From an uncultured Oribacterium sp. (lineage in GTDB: Bacteria > Bacillota > Clostridia > Lachnospirales > Lachnospiraceae): a stretch of DNA of 8,670 nucleotides. Below the pieces are notes generated by a model. The model worked only from the letters and a program-made list of their open reading frames with translations. It searched no databases and was not told where the DNA came from. Positions 1 to 5,681 of this stretch are shown here, piece after piece. The stretch covers positions 1-8,670 of the forward strand of contig CALAOB010000095.1 in assembly GCA_937927445.1 (NCBI GenBank), in the 5' to 3' direction. Positions within the stretch are counted from its first letter, which is position 1; each line of letters begins with the position of its first letter. Both the position numbers and the translations under genes were made by a program.

Positions 1-749
1 CGGGTATCCTGTATGCACGACGCGAAGAGGCGGCAGAACGACCGGTGGACGATGATGTGACGCCGGAAGCATTGGCTTCTGCGGACGTGCAGCCGATGAC
101 AGCGGACGGAGAGTCGGCGACGCCGGAAACGGGTGCCATCGCCGGGCAGATCACGGTGGACGCGATCCTCGATAGGGCGCGGCAGATGACGGCACGGAGC
201 ATGGCAGAGGACTTCCGGAAGATGCTCGAACACTCGCCGAAGACGCATGGGGAGCGGCTCTTTCGGACGTACGGTGAGCGGGGCATCCGCGGGCAGGCGA
301 TGGAGGGCTTTCCGATCCTCCGGGATACCGCTGTGCCGTGGCTGCGACGATTTCAGAACATATGCACAGACGCAGAACTGCAGCACGATATAGCCGCGCG
401 GGCGACGCTCCGCCGCGGACTCCTTCAGGATACCGGCAGCATGCACGCCGAGCACTTCGAGAATGCGGTGCATGTCAGTACGCTGATCGCCATCATGTCG
501 GTGCTGAGCGACACGAACGTGTTCATCCGAAGCTCCTATGAGGATATGTGCTGGCTGCAGGCAGAGAGCAGTACGATCCTCAGCATGGGAGCGATGTTTA
601 CGGAGGAGGGTGTGCGGGCGGTCGAAGCATTGAACATGGCCTGCATCGAAAAGAACATCAGTCCGGGCGGCGCCGCGGATATCCTCGCGGTGGCGATCCT
701 TCTTCTGAAACTCACGGAGGATGCGGACGCAGGCAGTACAGACTGCTGA
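1..749 (+). CDS. citG: CitG, triphosphoribosyl-dephospho-CoA synthase (partial, 5' end missing)
   Basis: CitG makes 2'-(5''-triphosphoribosyl)-3'-dephospho-CoA from ATP and dephospho-CoA, the precursor of the prosthetic group on the citrate lyase acyl carrier subunit. The frame is open from base 3 to a TGA at 747-749. A GTG at 45 exists, but coding similarity continues upstream of it: GILYARREEA at the window edge matches the residues that follow the NTHKG motif in the family, so the 5' part lies outside. Family motifs seen are GIRGQAMEGFP (282-314), SDTN (507-518) and ISPGGAADILA (657-689). Departures from E. coli CitG as I recall it are GIRGQ for GARGE, RSS for RGG after DTN, an acidic insertion of about 35 residues near the window start, and about 20 extra residues before the DTN helix. 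It is followed by citC after 62 bases. Family assignment is firm; activity is inferred. Confidence 0.85.
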   Translation, partial: GILYARREEAAERPVDDDVTPEALASADVQPMTADGESATPETGAIAGQITVDAILDRARQMTARSMAEDFRKMLEHSPKTHGERLFRTYGERGIRGQAMEGFPILRDTAVPWLRRFQNICTDAELQHDIAARATLRRGLLQDTGSMHAEHFENAVHVSTLIAIMSVLSDTNVFIRSSYEDMCWLQAESSTILSMGAMFTEEGVRAVEALNMACIEKNISPGGAADILAVAILLLKLTEDADAGSTDC

Positions 750-811
750 AGAAGAAACGCTCGCAGGGCGTTATGATGGAGCGAAGCTCTACTGGATGGA
801 AAAGAGGTTTT

Positions 812-1984
812 ATGTCAGACACAACATATGCGATTTCATCGGTCGGTCCGGGGGACCGCTATATACAGGCAGAGGTGGACGCGCTCCTCGAGCGGGAGGG
901 CATCCATCGCGACCAGCATCTCGATTATACGGCGGCGATGCTCGACGAGGACTATCATGTCATCGCGACCGGCAGCCTGTTCGGAAACACCCTCCGCTGC
1001 ATGGCGGTGAGCTCCGACCACCAGGGCGAGTCCCTCATGAACGCGATCGTTTCCCATCTCGTGGAGGTGCAGTACAGCCGCGGAAACTACCATCTCTTCC
1101 TGTATACGAAGTGCGATTCCGCACGCTTCTTCGGAAACCTCGGCTTCTATGAGATCACGCGCGTGCCGGAGGAGAACATCGTCTTCATGGAGAATAAGCG
1201 GACCGGCTTCCGCGATTACCTCACGGCACTTCAGCGGGAGACGCAGCAGGCGGAGACCACCGCCCGGGATGAGGCCAATGCAGGCGATCCGGGTCCATCG
1301 CACCCGGCCGAAGCCGTCATGGCTCCGGGAGGGTCCTGTGCAGCCGGCCCGGCAGCATTGAACCAGCGTGGACGCGTCGGAGCCATCGTCATGAATGCGA
1401 ATCCGTTCACTCTCGGGCACCGCTACCTCGTCGAACAGGCGCGGGCGGCCTGCGGGGTTCTGCATCTGTTTATGGTGTCGGAGGACGTGAGCCTCGTGCC
1501 GTTTTCCGTGCGGAAGAAGCTGATCCTGGAGGGGACGAAGGACATCCCGGGTATCATCTATCACGAGGCGGGCTCGTATATCATCAGCTCTGCGACCTTC
1601 CCGGCGTACTTCCAGAAGGGAGACAATGCGGTGATCCGGAGCCAGGCGGGCATCGATGCACGGATCTTCACACAGATCGCGGCGGCGCTCGGCATCACGG
1701 ATCGCTTCGTCGGGGATGAACCGACGTCGGTGGTGACGGGAATCTATAATGAGATCCTGTCGACGGCGCTGCCGGAGGCCGGCGTGGCGTGCCACATTAT
1801 CCCGCGGAAGGAAGCGGACGGAAAGGCGATTTCTGCCTCGACGGTACGAAGCTGTATCCATGACGGACGGCTCGAGGAGATCCGCGGCCTCGTGCCGGAA
1901 ACCACCTACCGCTACTTCGCATCGCCGGAAGCAGCAGCGGTGATCGGGCGGATCCAGGCAGCAGAAGAGGTCGTACACTACTGA
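812..1984 (+). CDS. citC: CitC, [citrate (pro-3S)-lyase] ligase
   Basis: CitC uses ATP and acetate to acetylate the thiol of the citrate lyase prosthetic group, switching the enzyme on (390 residues). Residues ~1-130 form a GNAT-like domain (QGES at 71-74, YTKCDSARFFGNLGFYE at 99-114). The C-terminal half is a nucleotidyltransferase with NANPFTLGH at 195-203 (the TxGH ATP site) and ISASTVR at 340-346. SEYIIS-type and ATFPAYF stretches also match E. coli CitC. The ATG at 812 is chosen because its N-terminus aligns in length with E. coli CitC and AGAGG lies 4 bases upstream. In-frame ATGs at 773 and 776, behind AGGG, are alternatives that add 12-13 residues. The open frame extends back to 548 inside citG, but that part is not CitC-like. 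Residues ~141-187 are an Ala/Pro/Glu-rich linker that E. coli CitC lacks. No cit gene follows, so this is probably the operon end. Confidence 0.93.
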   Translation: MSDTTYAISSVGPGDRYIQAEVDALLEREGIHRDQHLDYTAAMLDEDYHVIATGSLFGNTLRCMAVSSDHQGESLMNAIVSHLVEVQYSRGNYHLFLYTKCDSARFFGNLGFYEITRVPEENIVFMENKRTGFRDYLTALQRETQQAETTARDEANAGDPGPSHPAEAVMAPGGSCAAGPAALNQRGRVGAIVMNANPFTLGHRYLVEQARAACGVLHLFMVSEDVSLVPFSVRKKLILEGTKDIPGIIYHEAGSYIISSATFPAYFQKGDNAVIRSQAGIDARIFTQIAAALGITDRFVGDEPTSVVTGIYNEILSTALPEAGVACHIIPRKEADGKAISASTVRSCIHDGRLEEIRGLVPETTYRYFASPEAAAVIGRIQAAEEVVHY

Positions 1985-1985
1985 T

Positions 1986-2002
1986 CTTCTGTGCGACAGA
2001 AG
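1986..2002 (+). other. Short perfect hairpin after citC stop
   Basis: CTTCTGT (1986-1992) and ACAGAAG (1996-2002) pair perfectly around a GCG loop, starting 2 bases after the citC stop. No T-run follows, so it is not a standard intrinsic terminator. It could protect the 3' end of the cit transcript or be part of a Rho-dependent end. Function is inferred only. Confidence 0.4.
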
Positions 2003-2075
2003 CCGGCATATCGGGGCACTCGGCGGAACGCTGATCGGAAAAACGGCGGGAAAGCACGCAAAACCTAAGAAATAC

Positions 2076-2104
2076 TTGCATTGCTGCGGTATTTATATTA
2101 AAAT
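2076..2104 (+). promoter_or_regulatory. Candidate distal efp promoter P1
   Basis: TTGCAT (2076-2081) and TAAAAT (2099-2104) are separated by 17 bases, a good sigma-70-type fit. It lies ~130 bases upstream of efp in an AT-rich stretch that contrasts with the GC-rich coding regions. The -10 box is embedded in a palindrome cluster (2089-2117), which suggests possible repressor control. No experimental support is available here. Confidence 0.5.
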
Positions 2105-2117
2105 ACATCAGTATTTT
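2089..2117. promoter_or_regulatory. Overlapping inverted repeats at the efp promoter (candidate operator)
   Basis: Three alternating half-sites occur: GTATTT (2089-2094), AAATAC (2101-2106, AAAATAC from 2100) and GTATTTT (2111-2117). The first pair forms a palindrome with a 6-base centre. The second pair is a perfect 7-base inverted repeat with a 4-base centre (ATCA). Both overlap or directly follow the -10 box of P1. This arrangement is typical of an operator, but AT-rich promoter DNA also gives such repeats by chance, and I do not recognise a known regulator consensus. Confidence 0.3.
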
Positions 2118-2143
2118 GTGAGCTTGGCGCATCCGAAGGGACG

Positions 2144-2173
2144 TTGATTCGGGCCTGAAAGTACGATTAGAAT
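2144..2173 (+). promoter_or_regulatory. Candidate proximal efp promoter P2
   Basis: TTGATT (2144-2149) and TAGAAT (2168-2173) are separated by 18 bases. It would start transcription near 2180 and give a leader of about 50 bases before efp. It is a second plausible sigma-70-type promoter; which of the two is used cannot be decided from sequence. Confidence 0.45.
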
Positions 2174-2232
2174 ATAAAAACTTCATGTTTCCAGAATAGT
2201 GATATTTTGGTTTTTCATTTTAGGAGGATTTT

Positions 2233-2790
2233 ATGGTATCAGCAGGTGATTTCAGAAACGGTGTCACACTTGAGATTGATGGTCAGGTTGTTCAGATCGT
2301 CGAGTTCCAGCATGTAAAGCCTGGTAAGGGCGCAGCTTTCGTAAGAACGAAGCTTAGAAACGTTATCAACGGTGGTGTAATCGAGCGTACATTCCGTCCG
2401 ACCGAGAAGTTCCCGCCAGCACACATCGATCGTCAGGATATGCAGTATCTCTACGATGATGGCGATATGTACAACTTCATGAACCCGGAGACCTTCGAGC
2501 AGATTTCCCTTTCCCACGAGCAGATTTCGGATGAGATGAAGTTCGTAAAGGAGAACGAGACCGTTCGTGTAGACTCCTACCAGGGTAAGGTATTCGCTGT
2601 TGAGCCGCCTCTGAAGGTCACCCTCGAGGTTACCCACACGGAGCCGGGCGTAAAGGGCAACACCGCTACCGGTGCTCAGAAGCCGGCAACCCTTGAGACC
2701 GGTGCAGAGATCATGGTTCCGCTGTTCATCAACATCGGTGATAAGGTTATCGTATCTACCCAGACCGGTGAGTACGAGTCCCGCGGCTAA
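2233..2790 (+). CDS. efp: Elongation factor P
   Basis: EF-P binds between the P and E sites of the ribosome and speeds peptide-bond formation at polyproline stretches. The 185 residues match the family's normal length and three-domain build: a KOW-like N-domain with the tip loop KPGKGAAF (residues 29-36), then two OB-fold domains. The tip lysine is K32, the position of the modified lysine in B. subtilis EF-P; the modification enzyme is not in this window. The C-terminus GDKVIVSTQTGEYESRG is the usual family ending. The start ATG has an ideal AGGAGG (2222-2227) 5 bases upstream. The gene has its own promoters and a strong terminator at 2832-2865, so it is probably monocistronic. It uses GTA, CGT and GGT often, unlike the cit genes, consistent with high expression. 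Confidence 0.98.
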   Translation: MVSAGDFRNGVTLEIDGQVVQIVEFQHVKPGKGAAFVRTKLRNVINGGVIERTFRPTEKFPPAHIDRQDMQYLYDDGDMYNFMNPETFEQISLSHEQISDEMKFVKENETVRVDSYQGKVFAVEPPLKVTLEVTHTEPGVKGNTATGAQKPATLETGAEIMVPLFINIGDKVIVSTQTGEYESRG

Positions 2791-2831
2791 TCCTTGCGTG
2801 ATCAGACCATATACGGAGCGATCCGTTTGTG

Positions 2832-2865
2832 AGAAGGTTTCCCAAACGGGAAACCTTCTTTTTTT
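2832..2865 (+). terminator. Intrinsic terminator of efp
   Basis: GAAGGTTTCCC (2833-2843) pairs perfectly with GGGAAACCTTC (2848-2858) around an AAAC loop. It is followed by seven Ts (2859-2865), and the outer A-T pair can extend the stem to 12 base pairs. It ends efp and means argS needs its own promoter or read-through. Confidence 0.95.
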
Positions 2866-2874
2866 CGAGTTTAC

Positions 2875-2939
2875 GGGGTATGACCCCCCTGACAAAATTC
2901 TTAAGAAACCGTCGATTCATGGGAGGCGCGTCTCTCATG
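2875..2939 (+). other. Structured intergenic leader upstream of argS
   Basis: Between the efp terminator and argS are two small hairpins: GGGGT/ACCCC (2875-2879 with 2883-2887, loop ATG), and an 8-base-pair stem with one G-T wobble (2918-2925 with 2932-2939). A perfect 10-base palindrome TTCTTAAGAA lies at 2898-2907. The second hairpin overlaps a 23-base segment resembling one after fucO. The only promoter-like pair is weak: CTGACA (2889-2894), 17 bases, TCGATT (2912-2917). The argS promoter is therefore not confidently located. Confidence 0.35.
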
Positions 2940-2947
2940 GCATAGTT

Positions 2948-2954
2948 AAAGGAG
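2948..2954 (+). promoter_or_regulatory. Ribosome binding site that fixes the argS TTG start
   Basis: AAAGGAG lies 7 bases before the TTG at 2962. This spacing, together with immediate ArgS N-terminal similarity after TTG, supports the non-ATG start. No ATG in frame nearby has a comparable site. Confidence 0.8.
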
Positions 2955-2961
2955 TATAGAT

Positions 2962-4776
2962 TTGACTACGATTCTTAACGTTATCACCGACGCCGTACGG
3001 ACTGCGTTTGTGCTGGCCGGTTATGATGCAGAGCTCGGTCGCGTGTCGATTTCCAACCGTCCGGACCTCTGCGAGTACCAGTCGAACGGAGCGATGGCCG
3101 GTGCGAAGCAGTACCACAAGAAGCCGATGGACATCGCAAACGAGGTGGTGGAGAAGCTGAAGACCATGCAGCAGGGTGACATCGTGATGTTCTCCGAGGT
3201 CTCTGCGGTGATGCCGGGCTTCATCAACCTGAACGTATCCGAGGAGCTCACCACGAAGTATCTGAACGAGATGAACTTCCATGAGGACCTTGGCCTCGAT
3301 GCCCATGAGGGGAAGAAGATCATCATCGACTACGGCGGAGCCAATGCGGCGAAGCCGCTCCATGTCGGCCACCTTCGTTCGGCCGTCATCGGTGAGGCGA
3401 TCAAGCGGATGGCGATTCAGCAGGGCAATGAGGTCATCGGTGACGTACATCTCGGAGACTGGGGTCTTCAGATGGGCCTCATCATCACGGAGCTCGAGGA
3501 CCGCGGACAGCTCGATCAGGATCTCGAGATCTCCCAGCTGGAGGAAATCTACCCGTTCGCGTCTGCGAAGGCGAAGGCGAAGTATGAGGATGGTCCGCAT
3601 AAGGGCGAGCTCGTCCATCCGGAGTACGCCGAGCGTGCGCATCAGGCGACACTGAAGCTGCAGAACGGGGATCCGACCTACCGTGCGGTATGGAACAAGA
3701 TCATGAAGGTCTCCATCGCGGATCTGAAGAAGAACTATGGCAACCTCGACGTTCACTTCGATCTCTGGAAGGGCGAGAGTGATGCGCAGCAGTATATTCC
3801 GGGCCTGATTCAGGACCTGATTGATAAAGGTCTTGCGTATGAGTCCCAGGGCGCCCTGGTGGTGGATGTTGCAGAGGAGAGCGATGCGAAGGAGATTCCA
3901 CCGTGCATGATCCGTAAGTCGGACGGTGCGGCACTGTATGCGACCTCTGACCTCGGCACGATCGTCGAGCGTGAGAAGCTGTATCATCCGGATGAGTACA
4001 TCTACATCGCGGACAGCCGTCAGTCCCTCCACTATACCCAGTTCTTCCGTGTAGCACGGAAGGCCGGCCTCGTACGTCCGGAGGAGGAGCTTCGCTTCAT
4101 CGGCTTCGGTACGATGAACGGCAAGGACGGAAAGCCGTTTAAGACCCGTGAGGGTGGCGTGCTCCGTCTCGAGAAGCTGATCCAGGAGACGAATGAGAAG
4201 GTCCTCGAGCGTGTACGCGCATCCCGTGGTGAGGAGCTCAGCGAGGAGGAGGCAGCCGCGATCGCGGTTCGTGTCGGTCTTGCGGCACTGAAGTACGGTG
4301 ATCTCTCGAACCAGGCGACGAAGGACTACATCTTCGACCTCGACAAGTTCACCTCCTTCGAGGGCAACACCGGTCCATACATCCTCTACACCATCGTGCG
4401 TATCAACTCGATCCTCCGGAAGTTCATGCAGGAGCGTGGCGTAAGCGATGACGTGCATGTGAAGGATTATGTGAAGGAGCATGCGACTGACTTCCAGATC
4501 CTGCCGATGAAGGAGAAGTCCGCACATGATGTGCAGTTGCTTCTCACACGTTATCAGGATGAAATCAACGGTGCATGGAAGGACCTCGCACCACACCGCA
4601 TCTGCTCCTATATCTATGCACTGGCGAACAACTTCAACAGTCTCTACCATGATGTGAAGTTCCTGAGCCTGCCGGAGAAGGAAAAGGAGAGCTGCATGGC
4701 CCTTCTGATGCTGACCTTCCGCGTACTGAGCACCTGCATCCATACCCTGGGCTTCGGTGCACCGGAGCGGATGTAA
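2962..4776 (+). CDS. argS: Arginyl-tRNA synthetase
   Basis: ArgS charges tRNA-Arg with arginine using ATP; it is a cytoplasmic class I synthetase. The 604 residues fit the longer bacterial form. The N-terminal tRNA-recognition domain covers about residues 1-110. The HIGH-type motif is HVGH at 134-137, inside AAKPLHVGHLRSAVIGEA. The second ATP loop, which in this family replaces KMSKS, is GKDGKPFKTREGG with K394-T395-R396. The C-terminal DALR anticodon-binding domain is recognisable by NTGPYILYTIVRINSILRKF. The start is TTG, supported by AAAGGAG 7 bases upstream. The gene follows the efp terminator and precedes yfcE by 77 bases with only a hairpin between, so read-through into yfcE is plausible. 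A 629-codon open frame on the opposite strand is an artefact of codon bias. Confidence 0.98.
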   Translation: MTTILNVITDAVRTAFVLAGYDAELGRVSISNRPDLCEYQSNGAMAGAKQYHKKPMDIANEVVEKLKTMQQGDIVMFSEVSAVMPGFINLNVSEELTTKYLNEMNFHEDLGLDAHEGKKIIIDYGGANAAKPLHVGHLRSAVIGEAIKRMAIQQGNEVIGDVHLGDWGLQMGLIITELEDRGQLDQDLEISQLEEIYPFASAKAKAKYEDGPHKGELVHPEYAERAHQATLKLQNGDPTYRAVWNKIMKVSIADLKKNYGNLDVHFDLWKGESDAQQYIPGLIQDLIDKGLAYESQGALVVDVAEESDAKEIPPCMIRKSDGAALYATSDLGTIVEREKLYHPDEYIYIADSRQSLHYTQFFRVARKAGLVRPEEELRFIGFGTMNGKDGKPFKTREGGVLRLEKLIQETNEKVLERVRASRGEELSEEEAAAIAVRVGLAALKYGDLSNQATKDYIFDLDKFTSFEGNTGPYILYTIVRINSILRKFMQERGVSDDVHVKDYVKEHATDFQILPMKEKSAHDVQLLLTRYQDEINGAWKDLAPHRICSYIYALANNFNSLYHDVKFLSLPEKEKESCMALLMLTFRVLSTCIHTLGFGAPERM

Positions 4777-4797
4777 TCGGAAATATACCGAATAGTG

Positions 4798-4835
4798 ACT
4801 GCTGTCTGGAAAAGTTCGATGCATCGGACAGCAGT
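4798..4835 (+). other. Hairpin between argS and yfcE
   Basis: ACTGCTGTC (4798-4806) pairs perfectly with GACAGCAGT (4827-4835) around a 20-base loop; three more inner pairs are possible with wobbles. No T-run follows, so it is not an intrinsic terminator. It ends just before the yfcE ribosome binding site (GGAG 4840-4843, 10 bases from the ATG). It could stabilise the argS 3' end or tune yfcE translation; neither is shown. Confidence 0.45.
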
Positions 4836-4853
4836 GAGAGGAGAATACAGATT

Positions 4854-5417
4854 ATGAAATATTTCATTGCCAGTGATATCCACGGCTCCGCGTACTGGTG
4901 CCGCAAGACCCTGGAGAAGTTTGAGGAGAGCGGTGCAGAGCGCCTGATTCTTCTCGGCGACATCCTCTATCATGGACCGCGTAATGACCTGCCTCAGGAG
5001 TATGCACCGAAGGAGGTCATCGCGATGCTGAATCCGCTGAAGGACAGAATCTGGGCGGTACGTGGCAACTGTGAGGCGGAGGTCGACCAGATGGTGCTGC
5101 AGTTTCCGGTGATGGCGGATTATGCGATCCTTGCACTGAACGGCCATACGATTTTTGCAACCCATGGTCATCTCTTCGATGAAACGAAGCTTCCGCCGCT
5201 GATGGCAGGTGATGCACTGCTGCATGGTCATACGCATCTGCTGAAGGCAGAGAAGCTGACGGCAGAGGATGGACGCTCGTTCTTCCATCTGAACCCGGGC
5301 AGCACTTCCCTTCCGAAGGGCGGAAACCCGAATACCTATGCCATCCTCGATGAGGATGTATTTACGGTATATGATTTCGAGGGCCACACGATCGCATCGA
5401 TTTCACTGAACGCGTAA
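4854..5417 (+). CDS. yfcE: YfcE-type metallophosphoesterase
   Basis: This is a calcineurin-like phosphodiesterase of the YfcE family, which has manganese-dependent phosphodiesterase activity in E. coli; the natural substrate is not settled. The 187 residues match YfcE closely along their whole length. The metal-binding motifs are all present: DIHG (D8, H10), GDILYHGPRN (D36), GNCE (N72), THGH (H104, H106) and GHTH (H126, H128). NPGSTSLPKGGNP near the C-terminus is also typical. The ATG has GGAG 10 bases upstream, slightly far but acceptable. It lies 77 bases after argS and ends in a strong terminator, so it may be co-transcribed with argS. Nothing appears missing. Confidence 0.95.
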   Translation: MKYFIASDIHGSAYWCRKTLEKFEESGAERLILLGDILYHGPRNDLPQEYAPKEVIAMLNPLKDRIWAVRGNCEAEVDQMVLQFPVMADYAILALNGHTIFATHGHLFDETKLPPLMAGDALLHGHTHLLKAEKLTAEDGRSFFHLNPGSTSLPKGGNPNTYAILDEDVFTVYDFEGHTIASISLNA

Positions 5418-5444
5418 ACGACATATTGACGAAACGCTTTTTCT

Positions 5445-5482
5445 TACCCTTCGGCATTTTCACGGCTGAAGGGTATTTTTTT
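5445..5482 (+). terminator. Intrinsic terminator of yfcE
   Basis: TACCCTTC (5445-5452) pairs perfectly with GAAGGGTA (5468-5475). Three further inner pairs (GGC with GCT, one wobble) leave a 9-base loop. Seven Ts follow (5476-5482). It lies 27 bases after the yfcE stop. Confidence 0.93.
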
Positions 5483-5520
5483 AAGCTGATAAAGGATGAT
5501 TTTGTCATGTTTTGGGAGAA

Positions 5521-5539
5521 TGTTGATAAATTATCGACA
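5521..5539. promoter_or_regulatory. Palindrome inside the fucO promoter (candidate operator)
   Basis: TGTTGATAA (5521-5529) and TTATCGACA (5531-5539) form a 19-base inverted repeat around a single A, with one mismatch. It covers the -35 box and the first half of the spacer, a classic repressor position. For an alcohol dehydrogenase the redox repressor Rex is the first thought, but the Rex consensus (TTGTTAA, four bases, TTAACAA) has a different half-site and spacing, so Rex is not supported. The regulator is unknown. Confidence 0.45.
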
Positions 5540-5551
5540 ATCTGCTATCAT
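5523..5551 (+). promoter_or_regulatory. Promoter of the fucO-like gene
   Basis: TTGATA (5523-5528) and TATCAT (5546-5551) are separated by exactly 17 bases, a strong sigma-70-type match in an AT-rich setting. Transcription would start near 5558, giving a leader of about 125 bases. A weaker alternative lies just upstream: TTGTCA (5502-5507), 17 bases, GATAAA (5525-5530). Confidence 0.7.
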
Positions 5552-5564
5552 GAAAAAGGTTGCG

Positions 5565-5655
5565 GTTGTGCAGAGTGAACAATGCTCTGCGCATACACAA
5601 CGATCGTTTGTAGAGCATGCCTGTGCAGATCGAATGGGTCTTTCTGACAGGGCAT
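5565..5655 (+). other. Structured 5' leader of the fucO-like mRNA
   Basis: Three stems are visible. Stem 1: GTGCAGAG (5568-5575) with CTCTGCGC (5585-5592, one wobble), which GTT/AAC (5565-5567 with 5599-5601) can extend. Stem 2, incompatible with stem 1: 5582-5591 with 5609-5618, ten pairs including two wobbles and a perfect core of ATGCTCT with AGAGCAT. Stem 3: 5617-5629 with 5643-5655, twelve pairs with two single-base bulges and a 13-base loop. Stem 3 is followed by a T-rich tract (5656-5667) directly before the AAAGGAG site at 5668-5674. This looks like a regulatory leader, but I recognise no known riboswitch or T-box signature. Confidence 0.4.
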
Positions 5656-5681
5656 TCATTTTATTTTAAAGGAGTAGAATT

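Noticed and set aside
548..811. 5' extension of the citC frame into citG
   Set aside because: It overlaps the conserved 3' part of citG in another frame, and its residues do not match CitC. The start at 812 (or 773) fits better.
836..1978. 380-codon open frame on the reverse strand, antisense to citC
   Set aside because: Arg/His/Asp-rich, no recognisable motif, and it shadows almost exactly the well-supported citC. It arises from codon bias.
2935..4824. 629-codon open frame on the reverse strand, antisense to argS
   Set aside because: It lies fully over a clear argS. Its translation is rich in Leu, Arg, His and Ile with no recognisable domain, as expected when a codon-biased gene is read backwards. 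No ribosome binding site or promoter stands out.
5521..5540. Rex operator upstream of the alcohol dehydrogenase
   Set aside because: The expected half-site TTGTTAA with a four-base centre is not there; the observed arms and one-base centre differ. Kept only as an unidentified palindrome.
5565..5674. Known riboswitch or T-box in the fucO leader
   Set aside because: I see no T-box sequence, no THI, SAM, glycine or other signature I can recognise; only the stems are supported.
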